NCBI GenBank assembly: GCA_943367595.1
Contig: CALRJS020000015.1
Coordinates: forward strand, 1 to 64,000
DNA length: 64,000 nt
Source: MW101C3 sp943367595
Lineage (GTDB): Bacteria > Cyanobacteriota > Cyanobacteriia > PCC-6307 > Cyanobiaceae
Reading direction: 5' to 3'
Shown here: piece after piece, positions 32,380 to 40,990 of the stretch
How the letters are laid out: each line of letters starts with the position of its first letter
Position numbering within the stretch: the stretch's first letter is position 1
Program-made: the position numbers and the translations under genes
Notes under the pieces: generated by a model
Told to the model about the DNA's origin: nothing
The model's input: only the letters and a program-made list of their open reading frames with translations
The model's database searches: none

Positions 32380-34136
32380 CAGCGCTGCGCCACCGCCACC
32401 GCCGGATTGCCGCGCACCACCGTGCCGGCTGCCACCGTGCCGGAAGCCACGGCCCCCAGCCCCACCACCGCCCGCTCCTGCACCTGGGTGCCAGGCGCCA
32501 GCACCGCCCGGGCCGCGATCCAGGCATCGGCGCCGATCGTGATCGCCCCGAGCTGCAGATCGAAGCCGGGGGAGCGGAAATCGTGGTTGCCGGTGCAGAG
32601 GTAAGCCCCCTGGGAGATGCACACCCGGTCGCCGATCGTCACCAGCGCCAGGTTGTCGATCCAGACGGCCTCTCCCAGCCAGCAGTGCTCCCCCAGCGCC
32701 AGCCGCCAGGGGAACTTCACCCGCAGCCGCGGCTTGAGGCGGCCGCCAGCGCCGATGCGGGCACCGAAACCGCGCAGCAGTGCCTTGCGCCAGCCGCTGC
32801 CGGGAAGTTCCGAGCCCAGCAACGGTTGGCCCAGCAGCACCCACAGCACCTGGAGACCCCGTGGCGCGCCCGGGCTCCAGTCCGGTGGCAGCCGGTAGCC
32901 GCCCAGGTTCTGGGTGAGGGAAGGGGGGGCGGGCGCCAAGGGTGAGCGGGTCATGTCGAGGCTGGTGGGTGGTGGCGTTGCTGAACCGACGCTGGCCGGA
33001 GAGGGACGCAGCAGCAGGGCCAGCAGCAGCAGATTGACGAGCAGGCCGAGCCCGGTGCCGGCCACGGGCGGCAGATTGAAGGCCACAAGCCCACGGAACA
33101 GGAACCAACTGAAACCCACGCAGCCGGCGATCGCCCAGCGCTGCTGCCGTGCGGCCGGCGTGAAGGCGTAGGCCAGCGGCAACAGCAGGAAGACGTAGTC
33201 GTAGAGGAGGTGGGTGACGAAGCTGAGTGAGGCCACGGCGGTGAAGCACCAGAAGCGCTGTTCATCGAGCCGCCGGGCCAGCAGCGGCGCCGCCCCAGCC
33301 AGCAGCAGGCAGACCGCCTGGGAGATTCGCAGCACGCTGGGCTCGAGCCCCAGGAGCTGGCGCAGCAGCGCCAGCAGATCGAAGGCACCGTTGGTGGTGC
33401 CATGGTCGGTCACGGCCAGGGGCTGGACCAGAAAGGCCGGCAGGGAGGGTTCGCGCAGCGCCACCGCCATGGCCACTGCCGCCGCCAGCACGGGCACGAA
33501 CGAGAGCAGCAGGGGGCGCCAGCCGCGGCGCAGCAGCAGGCCCACCGCCAGGCTCGGGGCGAAGGAATACTTCATGTAGGTGAGCCCCAGCGCCATCGGC
33601 CCGAACCACCGGCGCACCCACAGCCGCTGGCGTTCGAGCAGCCAGAGGCCAGCGATGAAGCTGAAGTAGATCAGCAGGCTGTGCTGGCCGTTGCCGAGGC
33701 AATTGCGGAAGGGTGTGGAACCGAGCAGCAGCAGCGTGAGCAGCAGGATCTGCCGACCGTTGAGCCTGAGGTACTTGCCGGTGAGCACGCCACTGCCCAC
33801 CGCCAGCATGATGTTGATCAGTGCCCAGCTGATTTTTGCCGCGGCGAAGGGCAGCGCCGCCAGCGGCAGCAGCAGCACGAACATCAGCTGGGCGTAGTTG
33901 GGATGCTGGGCCAGCAGGAGCCGGCCCTCAGGATTCCCATCGAGGAACACGCTGTAGGGGTTATCGCCCTCCAGCAGGATCCGCGCCGGCGACCACTGGA
34001 AATCCTGCGAGTGGAGCTCGGCCCGCTGCATCCCGATTCCCACCGACACCACCGCCAGAACAGCCAGGAGCACCAGCAGCAGCCGCCAGGGGCCTGCGGC
34101 GGGGATCCAGCGTCCAGGGCGAACTCTCAGGTCCAT
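32379..34136 (-). CDS. GT87-like membrane glycosyltransferase fused to WcaF-like acetyltransferase
   Basis: This single 585-residue frame carries two unrelated domains. Residues 1-390 resemble DUF2029/GT87 polyprenol-linked mannosyltransferases, with about ten helices and conserved loops such as RILLEGDNPYSVFLD, STPFRNCLGNGQHSLLIYFS and LTYMKYSF. Residues from 395 form a hexapeptide-repeat acetyltransferase of the WcaF type: NLGGYRLPPDWSPGAPRGLQ, WIDNLALVTIGDRVCISQG, CTGNHDFRSPGFDL and AVVGLGAVASGTVAAGTVVR. An internal ATG at 32954 begins the second part, so either a true fusion or internal initiation is possible. ATG at 34136 is preferred to the GTG at 34151. Confidence 0.82.
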   Translation of the reverse strand: MDLRVRPGRWIPAAGPWRLLLVLLAVLAVVSVGIGMQRAELHSQDFQWSPARILLEGDNPYSVFLDGNPEGRLLLAQHPNYAQLMFVLLLPLAALPFAAAKISWALINIMLAVGSGVLTGKYLRLNGRQILLLTLLLLGSTPFRNCLGNGQHSLLIYFSFIAGLWLLERQRLWVRRWFGPMALGLTYMKYSFAPSLAVGLLLRRGWRPLLLSFVPVLAAAVAMAVALREPSLPAFLVQPLAVTDHGTTNGAFDLLALLRQLLGLEPSVLRISQAVCLLLAGAAPLLARRLDEQRFWCFTAVASLSFVTHLLYDYVFLLLPLAYAFTPAARQQRWAIAGCVGFSWFLFRGLVAFNLPPVAGTGLGLLVNLLLLALLLRPSPASVGSATPPPTSLDMTRSPLAPAPPSLTQNLGGYRLPPDWSPGAPRGLQVLWVLLGQPLLGSELPGSGWRKALLRGFGARIGAGGRLKPRLRVKFPWRLALGEHCWLGEAVWIDNLALVTIGDRVCISQGAYLCTGNHDFRSPGFDLQLGAITIGADAWIAARAVLAPGTQVQERAVVGLGAVASGTVAAGTVVRGNPAVAVAQR

Positions 34137-34161
34137 GGAGCCGACGGTCACGGGTGCATGG

Positions 34162-35274
34162 TCAGAGGAGACTGCCAGGGCGGGGACCTTCCCCCATCAA
34201 CCACCGGTACACCGCGGTGGTGGCTTCGGCCGCCTGCGGCCAGCTGTAGCGCCGTTGCATCAGCCGGCTGGCGGCGGCACCCATCTGGAGGCGCTCCGCT
34301 TCCGGCATCGCCAGCAGGGCGTGCAACGGCTTGGCCAGGTTGGTGGCGTCGGGTGTGACCGGCAGCGCAGCGCCGGCGCCGAAGGCCTCCGGAAGGTTGC
34401 AGGCCGGCGACAGCAGGCAGGGCAGCGACCAGCTCATGGCCTCAAGCGCCGCCATCGGCAGTCCTTCGCTGAAGCTGGGCAGCACGAAGGCGTGGGCGCC
34501 GGCCAGGCAGGCCTCCTTGGCCGCTCCGAAGCTGGGGCCCAGCACCAGGATCCGCTCCAGCCCCTCGCGCCGCACCCGCTCCTGCAGCGCCCCACCGTCG
34601 CCCTGGCCCACCAGCACCAGCCACCAGCCTGCGGCCCTGGCCGCCGCCGCCAGCTGCCCCCAGGCCTCGATCAGCGGTGCCAGGCCCTTCTTGGCGTGAA
34701 AGCGCCCCAGGAATAGCAACACCTTCTCCCCCGCCGGAATCCGGTCCGACCAGGGGGGAGCGGTGGCGGTGCGGCCGGGCTCAGGCCGGCGCACCCCATT
34801 GGGGATCAGGGCCACTGGTCCGCTGAAGCCCAGGGCCCGGATCGCCTCCACCTCGGCGGGACACAGCGCCTGCAGGCAGCCCGCAGCCGCCAGCGCCCGG
34901 CGCTCCCACAGCGACCAGACGATCCGTTTCTTCCAGCGGCTGTTGGCCATCGCCCAGGGATCCAGCATCCCGTGGGGCGTGATCACCAGGGGCATCCCGT
35001 CGGCGGCCAGGGCAGGGGCGATGCGGGTGGGGGAGCGCCAGAGGCCATGGACATGCACCAGGCCGGGTCGGCGCTGGCGCACAGCCGCCAGTAACAGGCG
35101 ATCCCGGCGCCAGCTGGGCAGGGCCGCCGCGGTCTGCCAGCCCACGGCCCAGCCGGCATGATGCTGGGCCTCGCTCAGCTCCGCCACCATGGTGGCGATG
35201 CCCCCATCAGCGGCTGCCGATGGCGCATGGGAAAGATGCAGCACAGGGCCGGAAGCGTTGCCTGGAGCGCTCAC
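34162..35274 (-). CDS. GT4 glycosyltransferase
   Basis: This 370-residue GT-B enzyme has an N-terminal segment HLSHAPSAAADGGIATMVAE (acceptor side), VHVHGLWRS and ITPHGMLDPWAM. The C-terminal donor domain shows VLLFLGRFHAKKGLAPLIEA and the Glu-x7-Glu region SEGLPMAALEAMSWSLPCLL. The GTG at 35274 overlaps the stop of the Wzy-like gene by 4 nt; the open frame upstream of it is antisense noise. It probably adds one sugar of the repeat unit. Confidence 0.9.
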   Translation of the reverse strand: MSAPGNASGPVLHLSHAPSAAADGGIATMVAELSEAQHHAGWAVGWQTAAALPSWRRDRLLLAAVRQRRPGLVHVHGLWRSPTRIAPALAADGMPLVITPHGMLDPWAMANSRWKKRIVWSLWERRALAAAGCLQALCPAEVEAIRALGFSGPVALIPNGVRRPEPGRTATAPPWSDRIPAGEKVLLFLGRFHAKKGLAPLIEAWGQLAAAARAAGWWLVLVGQGDGGALQERVRREGLERILVLGPSFGAAKEACLAGAHAFVLPSFSEGLPMAALEAMSWSLPCLLSPACNLPEAFGAGAALPVTPDATNLAKPLHALLAMPEAERLQMGAAASRLMQRRYSWPQAAEATTAVYRWLMGEGPRPGSLL

Positions 35275-36635
35275 GCTTGCCGGGGGCGGGCGGGCGCATT
35301 GCCGGGGGCCTCTTGCACGTAGCTCCTGGCGAAGAACAGTGGCAGCACCACGAAACAGAACAACGAGAACACCTGTGGCAGATAGCCCCGGCTCACCACC
35401 ACATAGAGGTAACAGCTGGTGAGGGCGTAGATCACCTGGGCGGAGGGATCGTTGCGGTGCAGCTGCATCCAATCGAACAGGCGGCGCAGCAGCCAGCCCA
35501 GGCCCAGGCTCATCAGGATCAGCGAAGGCCAGCCGAACATCAGGTAGTACTCGGCGAAGCTCATGAACGCCGCACCCACGGCAAACTTTGAGCCTCCATA
35601 GACACCGGCGACGGCGCGGTTGATGTATTCGATTCCAGGCTTGTTGGGCCAGAGCTGGCGGGGGATGAAGAAGGCGGCTGTGTTGATGATGGGCGTGAAG
35701 CCCACGAAGGGATTGAGATCTGGAGCCTGGCGAATCACTTCGCCACTGGTAAGGAAGATGCGGCTTTCCACGAAGCCTTCGGAAATCACATCGGAGACGT
35801 CGCGATTTCTCACGCTGGCCAGATCCAGGCCGATGCCATAGCTTCGGGTGAGACCGATGAAGCCCGAGATCATGAGCAGGGCGGCCGCCGTGAGGCTAAG
35901 CACCACCAGCTGCGGTCGTCTCTGACGGCAGATATACCAGAGCAGGGCCATGGGTGCCAGCAGCACTACAAGCCGCCAGCGAAAGCCGGCAGTGGTGAAC
36001 AGGGCCATGGCGACCAGGGTCCAAAGCAGCACCATGACGTGGCCCCGGCGTTCATAGATCATGGCGGCGAACATCAGCAGGGTGCCGGGAATCACCAGGT
36101 TGAGGCTGAGGCGGAAGTAGTTGATGATGGCGCCGAGTAGGTCAGTGCCATCTTCAGATTGTTGCTTCTGAATCAGCACGCCCAACGGATTGAGCGGATT
36201 GAGCTGGGCAATCAGGGCGGGGCCGGTGGCCACCGCATAGAGCGTGAGGCCGATCACGTTGATCCAGAAGCCCACCTGGCGCGCCCAGCGGGGCGAACGG
36301 ATCTGCACCGGTTTTTCATGCAGCCGGCTTGGGAAGTTGTGAAAACCGAATAACACACAGCCATAGAACAGGGTGGCGCCGAGCCAGCCCCATACAAGGC
36401 TTTGGCGCAGGTCCACACCCCGGTCGGTGACTTCACCGGTGGAGAGCAACTGCAGCGGACCGAGAATGCAGTAGTAGCCAAGAATCACCGCCAGGATCAC
36501 CGTGGGGCTGAAGGCGGCGAGGGGATCGCCGCTGCGCCAGGCCTGCCGCGCTTCCCAGCCGATCAGCGCCACCAGCAGGGCCAGCAGCAGCACCTCCGTG
36601 GGCGTGATGGCGGTGAGGGTGGGGTTCATGGTCAT
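35271..36635 (-). CDS. Wzy-like O-antigen/exopolysaccharide polymerase
   Basis: This 454-residue integral membrane protein has about eleven hydrophobic helices and a large extracytoplasmic loop in the second half (RNRDVSDVISEGFVESRIFL to IPRQLWPNKPGIEYINRAVA). Wzy-type polymerases share this topology rather than strong motifs; the loop sequence PRQLWPNKP resembles other cyanobacterial members. The position amid glycosyltransferases, and the separate WecA-like, Wzc and Wza genes, support polymerisation of lipid-linked repeat units at the periplasmic face. It overlaps its neighbours by 4 nt on both sides. Confidence 0.82.
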   Translation of the reverse strand: MTMNPTLTAITPTEVLLLALLVALIGWEARQAWRSGDPLAAFSPTVILAVILGYYCILGPLQLLSTGEVTDRGVDLRQSLVWGWLGATLFYGCVLFGFHNFPSRLHEKPVQIRSPRWARQVGFWINVIGLTLYAVATGPALIAQLNPLNPLGVLIQKQQSEDGTDLLGAIINYFRLSLNLVIPGTLLMFAAMIYERRGHVMVLLWTLVAMALFTTAGFRWRLVVLLAPMALLWYICRQRRPQLVVLSLTAAALLMISGFIGLTRSYGIGLDLASVRNRDVSDVISEGFVESRIFLTSGEVIRQAPDLNPFVGFTPIINTAAFFIPRQLWPNKPGIEYINRAVAGVYGGSKFAVGAAFMSFAEYYLMFGWPSLILMSLGLGWLLRRLFDWMQLHRNDPSAQVIYALTSCYLYVVVSRGYLPQVFSLFCFVVLPLFFARSYVQEAPGNAPARPRQA

Positions 36636-37801
36636 GGCTGGCGTTGGCTGAGCAGGCGTGCCGCCAGCACGCTGCGGCGGCTGGGGCGGGGATGGCTGCG
36701 GGCCATGCTCACGGCGGCGTTCAGGCCCAGGGCGAAGGCTTCCAGGCTGAAGTGGCGCAGGTGTTCGGCGGCGGCGGCCCCGATGGCCTGTCGCTCCGGC
36801 GGCTTCAGCCGCTCCACCTTGTGCAGCAGGGCGCAGAGCTGGCCGGAGTCGGCGGGGTCAAAGCTCCAGCCGGTGGATTCCGGCTCGATCAGGTCGGCGG
36901 TGCAGCCGCAGGCCTCGCTCACCAGCACCGGCAATGCCGCCGCCATGGCCTCGTTCACCACCAGGCCCCATTGATCGCTGTGGCTGGCGAGCACGAAGGC
37001 AGCGGCCTCGCCGTAGCTGTGGGCAAGCTGGGGCAACTGCTGGAACGGATCCAGCCTCACCCGCTGCGGATGGGGCAGGGCACGGGCCGCCTGCTGGATC
37101 GCCGCTGCTTCAGGGCCGCTGCCGATCAGCCGCAGGCCCCAGCTGCCGCCTTCCTGCTGATAGCGCGCGTAGGCCTTGAGCAGGCCGGTGTGGTTTTTCT
37201 TGGCCACGAACCGGCTCACGCAGAGGAAATGGGGATCGGAGCTTGCAGGGCGTGCCTGAGCGGCAAGCCTCGAGAAAGCCTCATTGTCGACCACGTCCCA
37301 GGGCTGGTGGATGGCGTGGGCGGGGAAACCGAGGCGTTCAAGGTACGCCCGGCTCTCGCGGCCTGCCACCAAGGCGGCGGCATAGCCCCGCAGCAGCAGG
37401 GCCTTGCCGGCTTCCTTCAGGCCCTGGCGCGGTTCGTCGCTCCAGCGGCTGTCGGAGACGATCACCAGGGGCAGGCATCGCCGCTGGGCGGCGATCAGCA
37501 GCCGCTGGCAGGCGCGATCGGCCCAGCCCACGCTCACCACCACCGCTGGCTTCAGCTGCTCCAGCAGGGCGTCGAGCTGGCGGTCGATGCAGCTGTTGGC
37601 AGGATCCTGTTCCGGGTCGCTGCTGCCGGAGAGCGCGAACCGGGTGTAGCGGCCGTCTGGCGTGGCGTCCCAGGGGTATTCGCTGCTGGCAGGCCGTGTT
37701 TCCAGGGCGGCGAGGCGGAGCCGGTGGCTGGCGGCATCAAGGCGGGCGTGGTGATACGGCCCGATGCGGTGCAGCACCACCAGGGCGTCGGGGCGGCTCA
37801 T
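36632..37801 (-). CDS. GT4 glycosyltransferase
   Basis: This 389-residue GT-B enzyme has the N-terminal ALVVLHRIGPYHHARLDAAS segment typical of a sub-group whose first strand reads HRIGPYH. Further motifs are VVSVGWADRACQRLL, the donor-side FLCVSRFVAKKNHTGLLKAY, and SDQWGLVVNEAMAAALPVLV as the E-x7-E-like region. It overlaps the neighbouring glycosyltransferase upstream and the polymerase downstream by 4 nt each. Confidence 0.9.
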   Translation of the reverse strand: MSRPDALVVLHRIGPYHHARLDAASHRLRLAALETRPASSEYPWDATPDGRYTRFALSGSSDPEQDPANSCIDRQLDALLEQLKPAVVVSVGWADRACQRLLIAAQRRCLPLVIVSDSRWSDEPRQGLKEAGKALLLRGYAAALVAGRESRAYLERLGFPAHAIHQPWDVVDNEAFSRLAAQARPASSDPHFLCVSRFVAKKNHTGLLKAYARYQQEGGSWGLRLIGSGPEAAAIQQAARALPHPQRVRLDPFQQLPQLAHSYGEAAAFVLASHSDQWGLVVNEAMAAALPVLVSEACGCTADLIEPESTGWSFDPADSGQLCALLHKVERLKPPERQAIGAAAAEHLRHFSLEAFALGLNAAVSMARSHPRPSRRSVLAARLLSQRQP

Positions 37802-38997
37802 GCGGCCTCTGCCGTCAGGCCCAGCGCGCCGGCCAGGCGGCGGCCGTACGCCTCCCAGGTGTATTGGGCGGCCCGCTGGCGGGCCTGCTGGCCCATGCGG
37901 TCGCGCAGCGCGCGGTCGCCCAGCAGCAGCGCGATGCGATCGGCCAGGGCGGCCGCGTCCCGGATCGGCACGATGAAGCCATCGATGCCATCGCGCACCA
38001 CCGAGCCGCAGTGGGGCGTGGTGATCACCGGCACCCCGCAGGCCATCGCCTCCAGATGCACCAGGCCGAAGCTGTCGGCGAGGGTGGGCAACACGAACAG
38101 ATCAGCGCGTCGGAACTCCTCCCGCACCTGGGAACGGGGCACCTGGCCCAGGTAGTGGGGGCCGGCGAACAGGGGCTGTTCCACATCCACCTGCCACGGA
38201 CCGACGACACGGCATTCCAGCGGCAATGAGCGGCCGGCCAGCTGCCGCACGGCCTCGGCCAGGTAGTGGCTGCCCTTGCGCAGGCTCACCTGCCCCACGA
38301 ACAGCACCCGGCCTGGCTGCGGCTCGGCCTGCAGCTCCAACCAGTCGGCGGCGATGCCGTAGGGCACCACCGCGATCTTGCCGGGGTCGCAGCCCAGGGC
38401 GATCGAGCTGGCCTGGCAGTAGGCGGAGGGCACCAGCACCTGGTCGCAGAGCGCCCATTTCTGCTGATCGCGGGCGATGCCGGCTTCCACGTCGTCGGCT
38501 GTTTCCGCCACCGCCTCGCTGCCGGGGAAGCGGCGCAGCTCCTCCTGAATCACGCGCCCCACATCGGCGCCGATGATCAGCTCATGCACCACGTGCAGCC
38601 CTTGGTGCTTGGCCTGGCGCATGGCTGCCAGGTCGTTGTTGATGAAGTTGGTATACACGGCAGTGGCGCCGCCGAAGCCATCGCGGCAGGCCCGCTCGAT
38701 CACCAGGGCGTCGCTGCGCTCCCCACGCCGGGCCCAGCTGAGCGAGGCCAGCGGCTGATCCCGCACCAGAGCGCGCGGTAGATCCGCCGGCAGCTGGCGG
38801 CCCAGCAGGCGCCGCAGCGGCTTGGGCTGCAGCGACGCCGGCCAGAGCCGATCGACCAGCTGCAGGGGCCGGTGGCTGCCGTGTACGTCGGTGTAGAAGG
38901 CGGCCAAGGCGCCGGCTCTGGCCAGCAGTGCCGGCACGGCGTAGTGCATGCGGGCGCCGGCCTGCAGCACGGCGTAGCGGCGGTGTGGCTGGGTCAA
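37798..38997 (-). CDS. GT4 glycosyltransferase (TTG start)
   Basis: This 399-residue GT-B enzyme opens YAVLQAGARMHYAVPALLAR, followed by VYTNFINNDLAAMRQAKHQG, VPSAYCQASSIALGCDPGKI, RVLFVGQVSLRKGSHYLAEA and the donor-site ADSFGLVHLEAMACGVPVIT. The conserved strand before the first in-frame ATG shows that translation must start upstream of it. TTG at 38997, overlapping the upstream stop as TTGA, is the best choice. It is part of the large polysaccharide operon. Confidence 0.87.
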   Translation of the reverse strand: MTQPHRRYAVLQAGARMHYAVPALLARAGALAAFYTDVHGSHRPLQLVDRLWPASLQPKPLRRLLGRQLPADLPRALVRDQPLASLSWARRGERSDALVIERACRDGFGGATAVYTNFINNDLAAMRQAKHQGLHVVHELIIGADVGRVIQEELRRFPGSEAVAETADDVEAGIARDQQKWALCDQVLVPSAYCQASSIALGCDPGKIAVVPYGIAADWLELQAEPQPGRVLFVGQVSLRKGSHYLAEAVRQLAGRSLPLECRVVGPWQVDVEQPLFAGPHYLGQVPRSQVREEFRRADLFVLPTLADSFGLVHLEAMACGVPVITTPHCGSVVRDGIDGFIVPIRDAAALADRIALLLGDRALRDRMGQQARQRAAQYTWEAYGRRLAGALGLTAEAA

Positions 38998-40148
38998 CGC
39001 CGTTCCCCTGACCCGTCCAGGATCACCTGCAGCTGTTCCACCGCCGCGTCCCAGGTGAACTCCCGCCAGCGCTGGGCCAGGGCCGCACGCCAGCTCAGGT
39101 AGGCCGGATAAGGGGTGAGGCGGGTGCAGATCCAGTCGGCCACGGCACCGGCCGCGGGATGGGGCGCGAACAGCTGGCCGCAGCCGGCATCCGGCAGGGT
39201 GGAGGCGATCCCGCCCACCGCGTGGCTGAGCACGGGCACCCCGAGGCGCAGGCACTCCAGGTTCGAGCGCGGTGCGGCTTCCGCCTCGGAGAAGAGCGCT
39301 CCGAAGTGCCAGCTGCGCAGCTCCGCCACGAAGAGGGCTGTGTCGTTGGCTTTGTCGAGGAAGCCCACCGGTTGCAGCAGCGGGTGCGGCGGCAGCGTGG
39401 CGGCGGCCGGACCCACGGCCCGGACCACGGCGGGGTGCCCCCGCTCGACCAGGGCTTCGGCCACCTGCAGCAGGAACGGCCCGCCCTTGCGCTCCCATTC
39501 CTTGCCCAGAAAGCCCAGCCGCAGGGGCTGGCTGGCGCCAGGCGGTGGCGGCGGTGCCTCAGGCAGGCCCACCAGCGCCGCCTCATCGAGATTGGCGCCG
39601 CCCGGCACCACATGCACCCGGGCGGCTTCGATGCCGTAATCGCCCATGACGGAACCGGCGGCCCACTGGCCCATGCAGACGATGGCGCCGGCCTGCTCAT
39701 AGGCCTGGCGTTCGCGCTCCAGCACCTGGCGCTGGAAGCCTGCGGCCAGGCGGGTTCCTTTGCCATAGGCCTCGAACACCTGGCGGGTGGTGGCATCGAT
39801 GTAGAAATCGACCCGCCAGCCCGGCGGCCATGGCTGAGGCGGCAGCAGGGGGAAATGGCTGAGCAGGGCCAGCGGCTCTTCGCCGAGATTCACCTGGCCC
39901 ATCAGCGCTTCAGCACAGCAGAGGCTGTACTGGAAGCCGCCGGCCTTGCCGCTGCGCAGCAGCTGGGCGGCGTTCCAGAGCCGGCGCTGCCATCGCAGCC
40001 GGGCGGGATCGAGAGCGAGCCCTCCCGCCAGCAGACCGGAGCGCCGGCCGGCCTGCAGGAGAAAGAAGGGGATGTTGCTCCAGGTGGCCAGCGCCGTGGC
40101 ATCGCCGTTGCAGAGCAGTTGGCGGTTCATGCAGGTGGTGATGAGCAT
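38994..40148 (-). CDS. GT4 glycosyltransferase
   Basis: This 384-residue GT-B-type protein has an N-terminal domain with GKAGGFQYSLCCAEALMGQV and ERERQAYEQAGAIVCMGQWA. The donor domain contains LRLGFLGKEWERKGGPFLLQ and the substrate-binding SEAEAAPRSNLECLRLGVPV (E-x7-E). ATG at 40148 overlaps the FkbM gene end by 22 nt; a second ATG at 40130 is possible. The sugar specificity is unknown. Confidence 0.87.
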   Translation of the reverse strand: MLITTCMNRQLLCNGDATALATWSNIPFFLLQAGRRSGLLAGGLALDPARLRWQRRLWNAAQLLRSGKAGGFQYSLCCAEALMGQVNLGEEPLALLSHFPLLPPQPWPPGWRVDFYIDATTRQVFEAYGKGTRLAAGFQRQVLERERQAYEQAGAIVCMGQWAAGSVMGDYGIEAARVHVVPGGANLDEAALVGLPEAPPPPPGASQPLRLGFLGKEWERKGGPFLLQVAEALVERGHPAVVRAVGPAAATLPPHPLLQPVGFLDKANDTALFVAELRSWHFGALFSEAEAAPRSNLECLRLGVPVLSHAVGGIASTLPDAGCGQLFAPHPAAGAVADWICTRLTPYPAYLSWRAALAQRWREFTWDAAVEQLQVILDGSGERR

Positions 40149-40990
40149 GGGAGGGTCAGAAGATTCATGAGGTCTGTCTGCTGCCGCCAAACCATGACCA
40201 AATTCGGCCCCAAAAGGTCATCGTATTCGGCTGAGTAAGTATGAAACCAGCTCACCCCTCTGGGGTATAGCTTTCCGATTGCGTACTGTTGTTGGTAGTC
40301 ACGCATTAGGTCGTGAATGAAGTAGCGCGAGAATAGATTTGCTTTTCCGTATTCAATCTGGACACATGTAATTGATCCGTTGCGCACCATCTCATCGCCA
40401 CCCTTCAGCACATGTGCCTCGAATCCCTCAACGTCAATCGTTAAAAGATCAATGTGATCAATCATTCGTTCTGCGCAGAAGGCGTCAAGACGTTGCGCTG
40501 ATGCAACAACCTCCAATGGTGAGTCAATCTTGTGGATCGACGACTGGACGTCTCCCAAGGCTGTTGTGTTGCCGGTATTGCTCTGATCAAACCAAAGTCT
40601 TAGATCTCCGGCTTGATTCGATAGTGCCAATTGATTCAGGTTGGCTCTGGTTTCCGATCCGAGAGCTTCCTTTAACTGTTCGAATACCGATGGTATCGGC
40701 TCGAACGCGAAGATTCTGGCCTGCGGGCAGGCTGCTAGGGCGAATTCGGAGTATTCCCCACGATTGGCACCCACATCAAAAATGATCTTCGGCGCGAAAT
40801 TAGCCAAGCTTTGTAGCAGCCAGGCTTCGCCATTGGAGGCTGGATCGTAGTTTCCATTCTCATACAACTGGTGATATACGCATGCCGCTCGATTGATGGT
40901 GTCCAGGACCGGGTGACCGTGTCGCGAAGGTAATCCTCGCTGCAGTCTCGGAAACAACCAGCGCCAGCCTGAGCGAAGAGGACTAGACAT
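40127..40990 (-). CDS. FkbM-family methyltransferase (AT-rich)
   Basis: This 287-residue SAM-dependent methyltransferase has the SAM loop IIFDVGANRGEYSEFAL (69-85), FAFEPIPSVFEQLKEAL and the DLLTIDVEGFEAHVL motif (TIDVEG) typical of FkbM O-methyltransferases. The DNA is visibly more AT-rich than the adjacent glycosyltransferase genes, with many A/T third positions, suggesting separate acquisition. It overlaps the upstream glycosyltransferase gene by 8 nt and would methylate a sugar hydroxyl of the repeat unit. Confidence 0.88.
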   Translation of the reverse strand: MSSPLRSGWRWLFPRLQRGLPSRHGHPVLDTINRAACVYHQLYENGNYDPASNGEAWLLQSLANFAPKIIFDVGANRGEYSEFALAACPQARIFAFEPIPSVFEQLKEALGSETRANLNQLALSNQAGDLRLWFDQSNTGNTTALGDVQSSIHKIDSPLEVVASAQRLDAFCAERMIDHIDLLTIDVEGFEAHVLKGGDEMVRNGSITCVQIEYGKANLFSRYFIHDLMRDYQQQYAIGKLYPRGVSWFHTYSAEYDDLLGPNLVMVWRQQTDLMNLLTLPCSSPPA

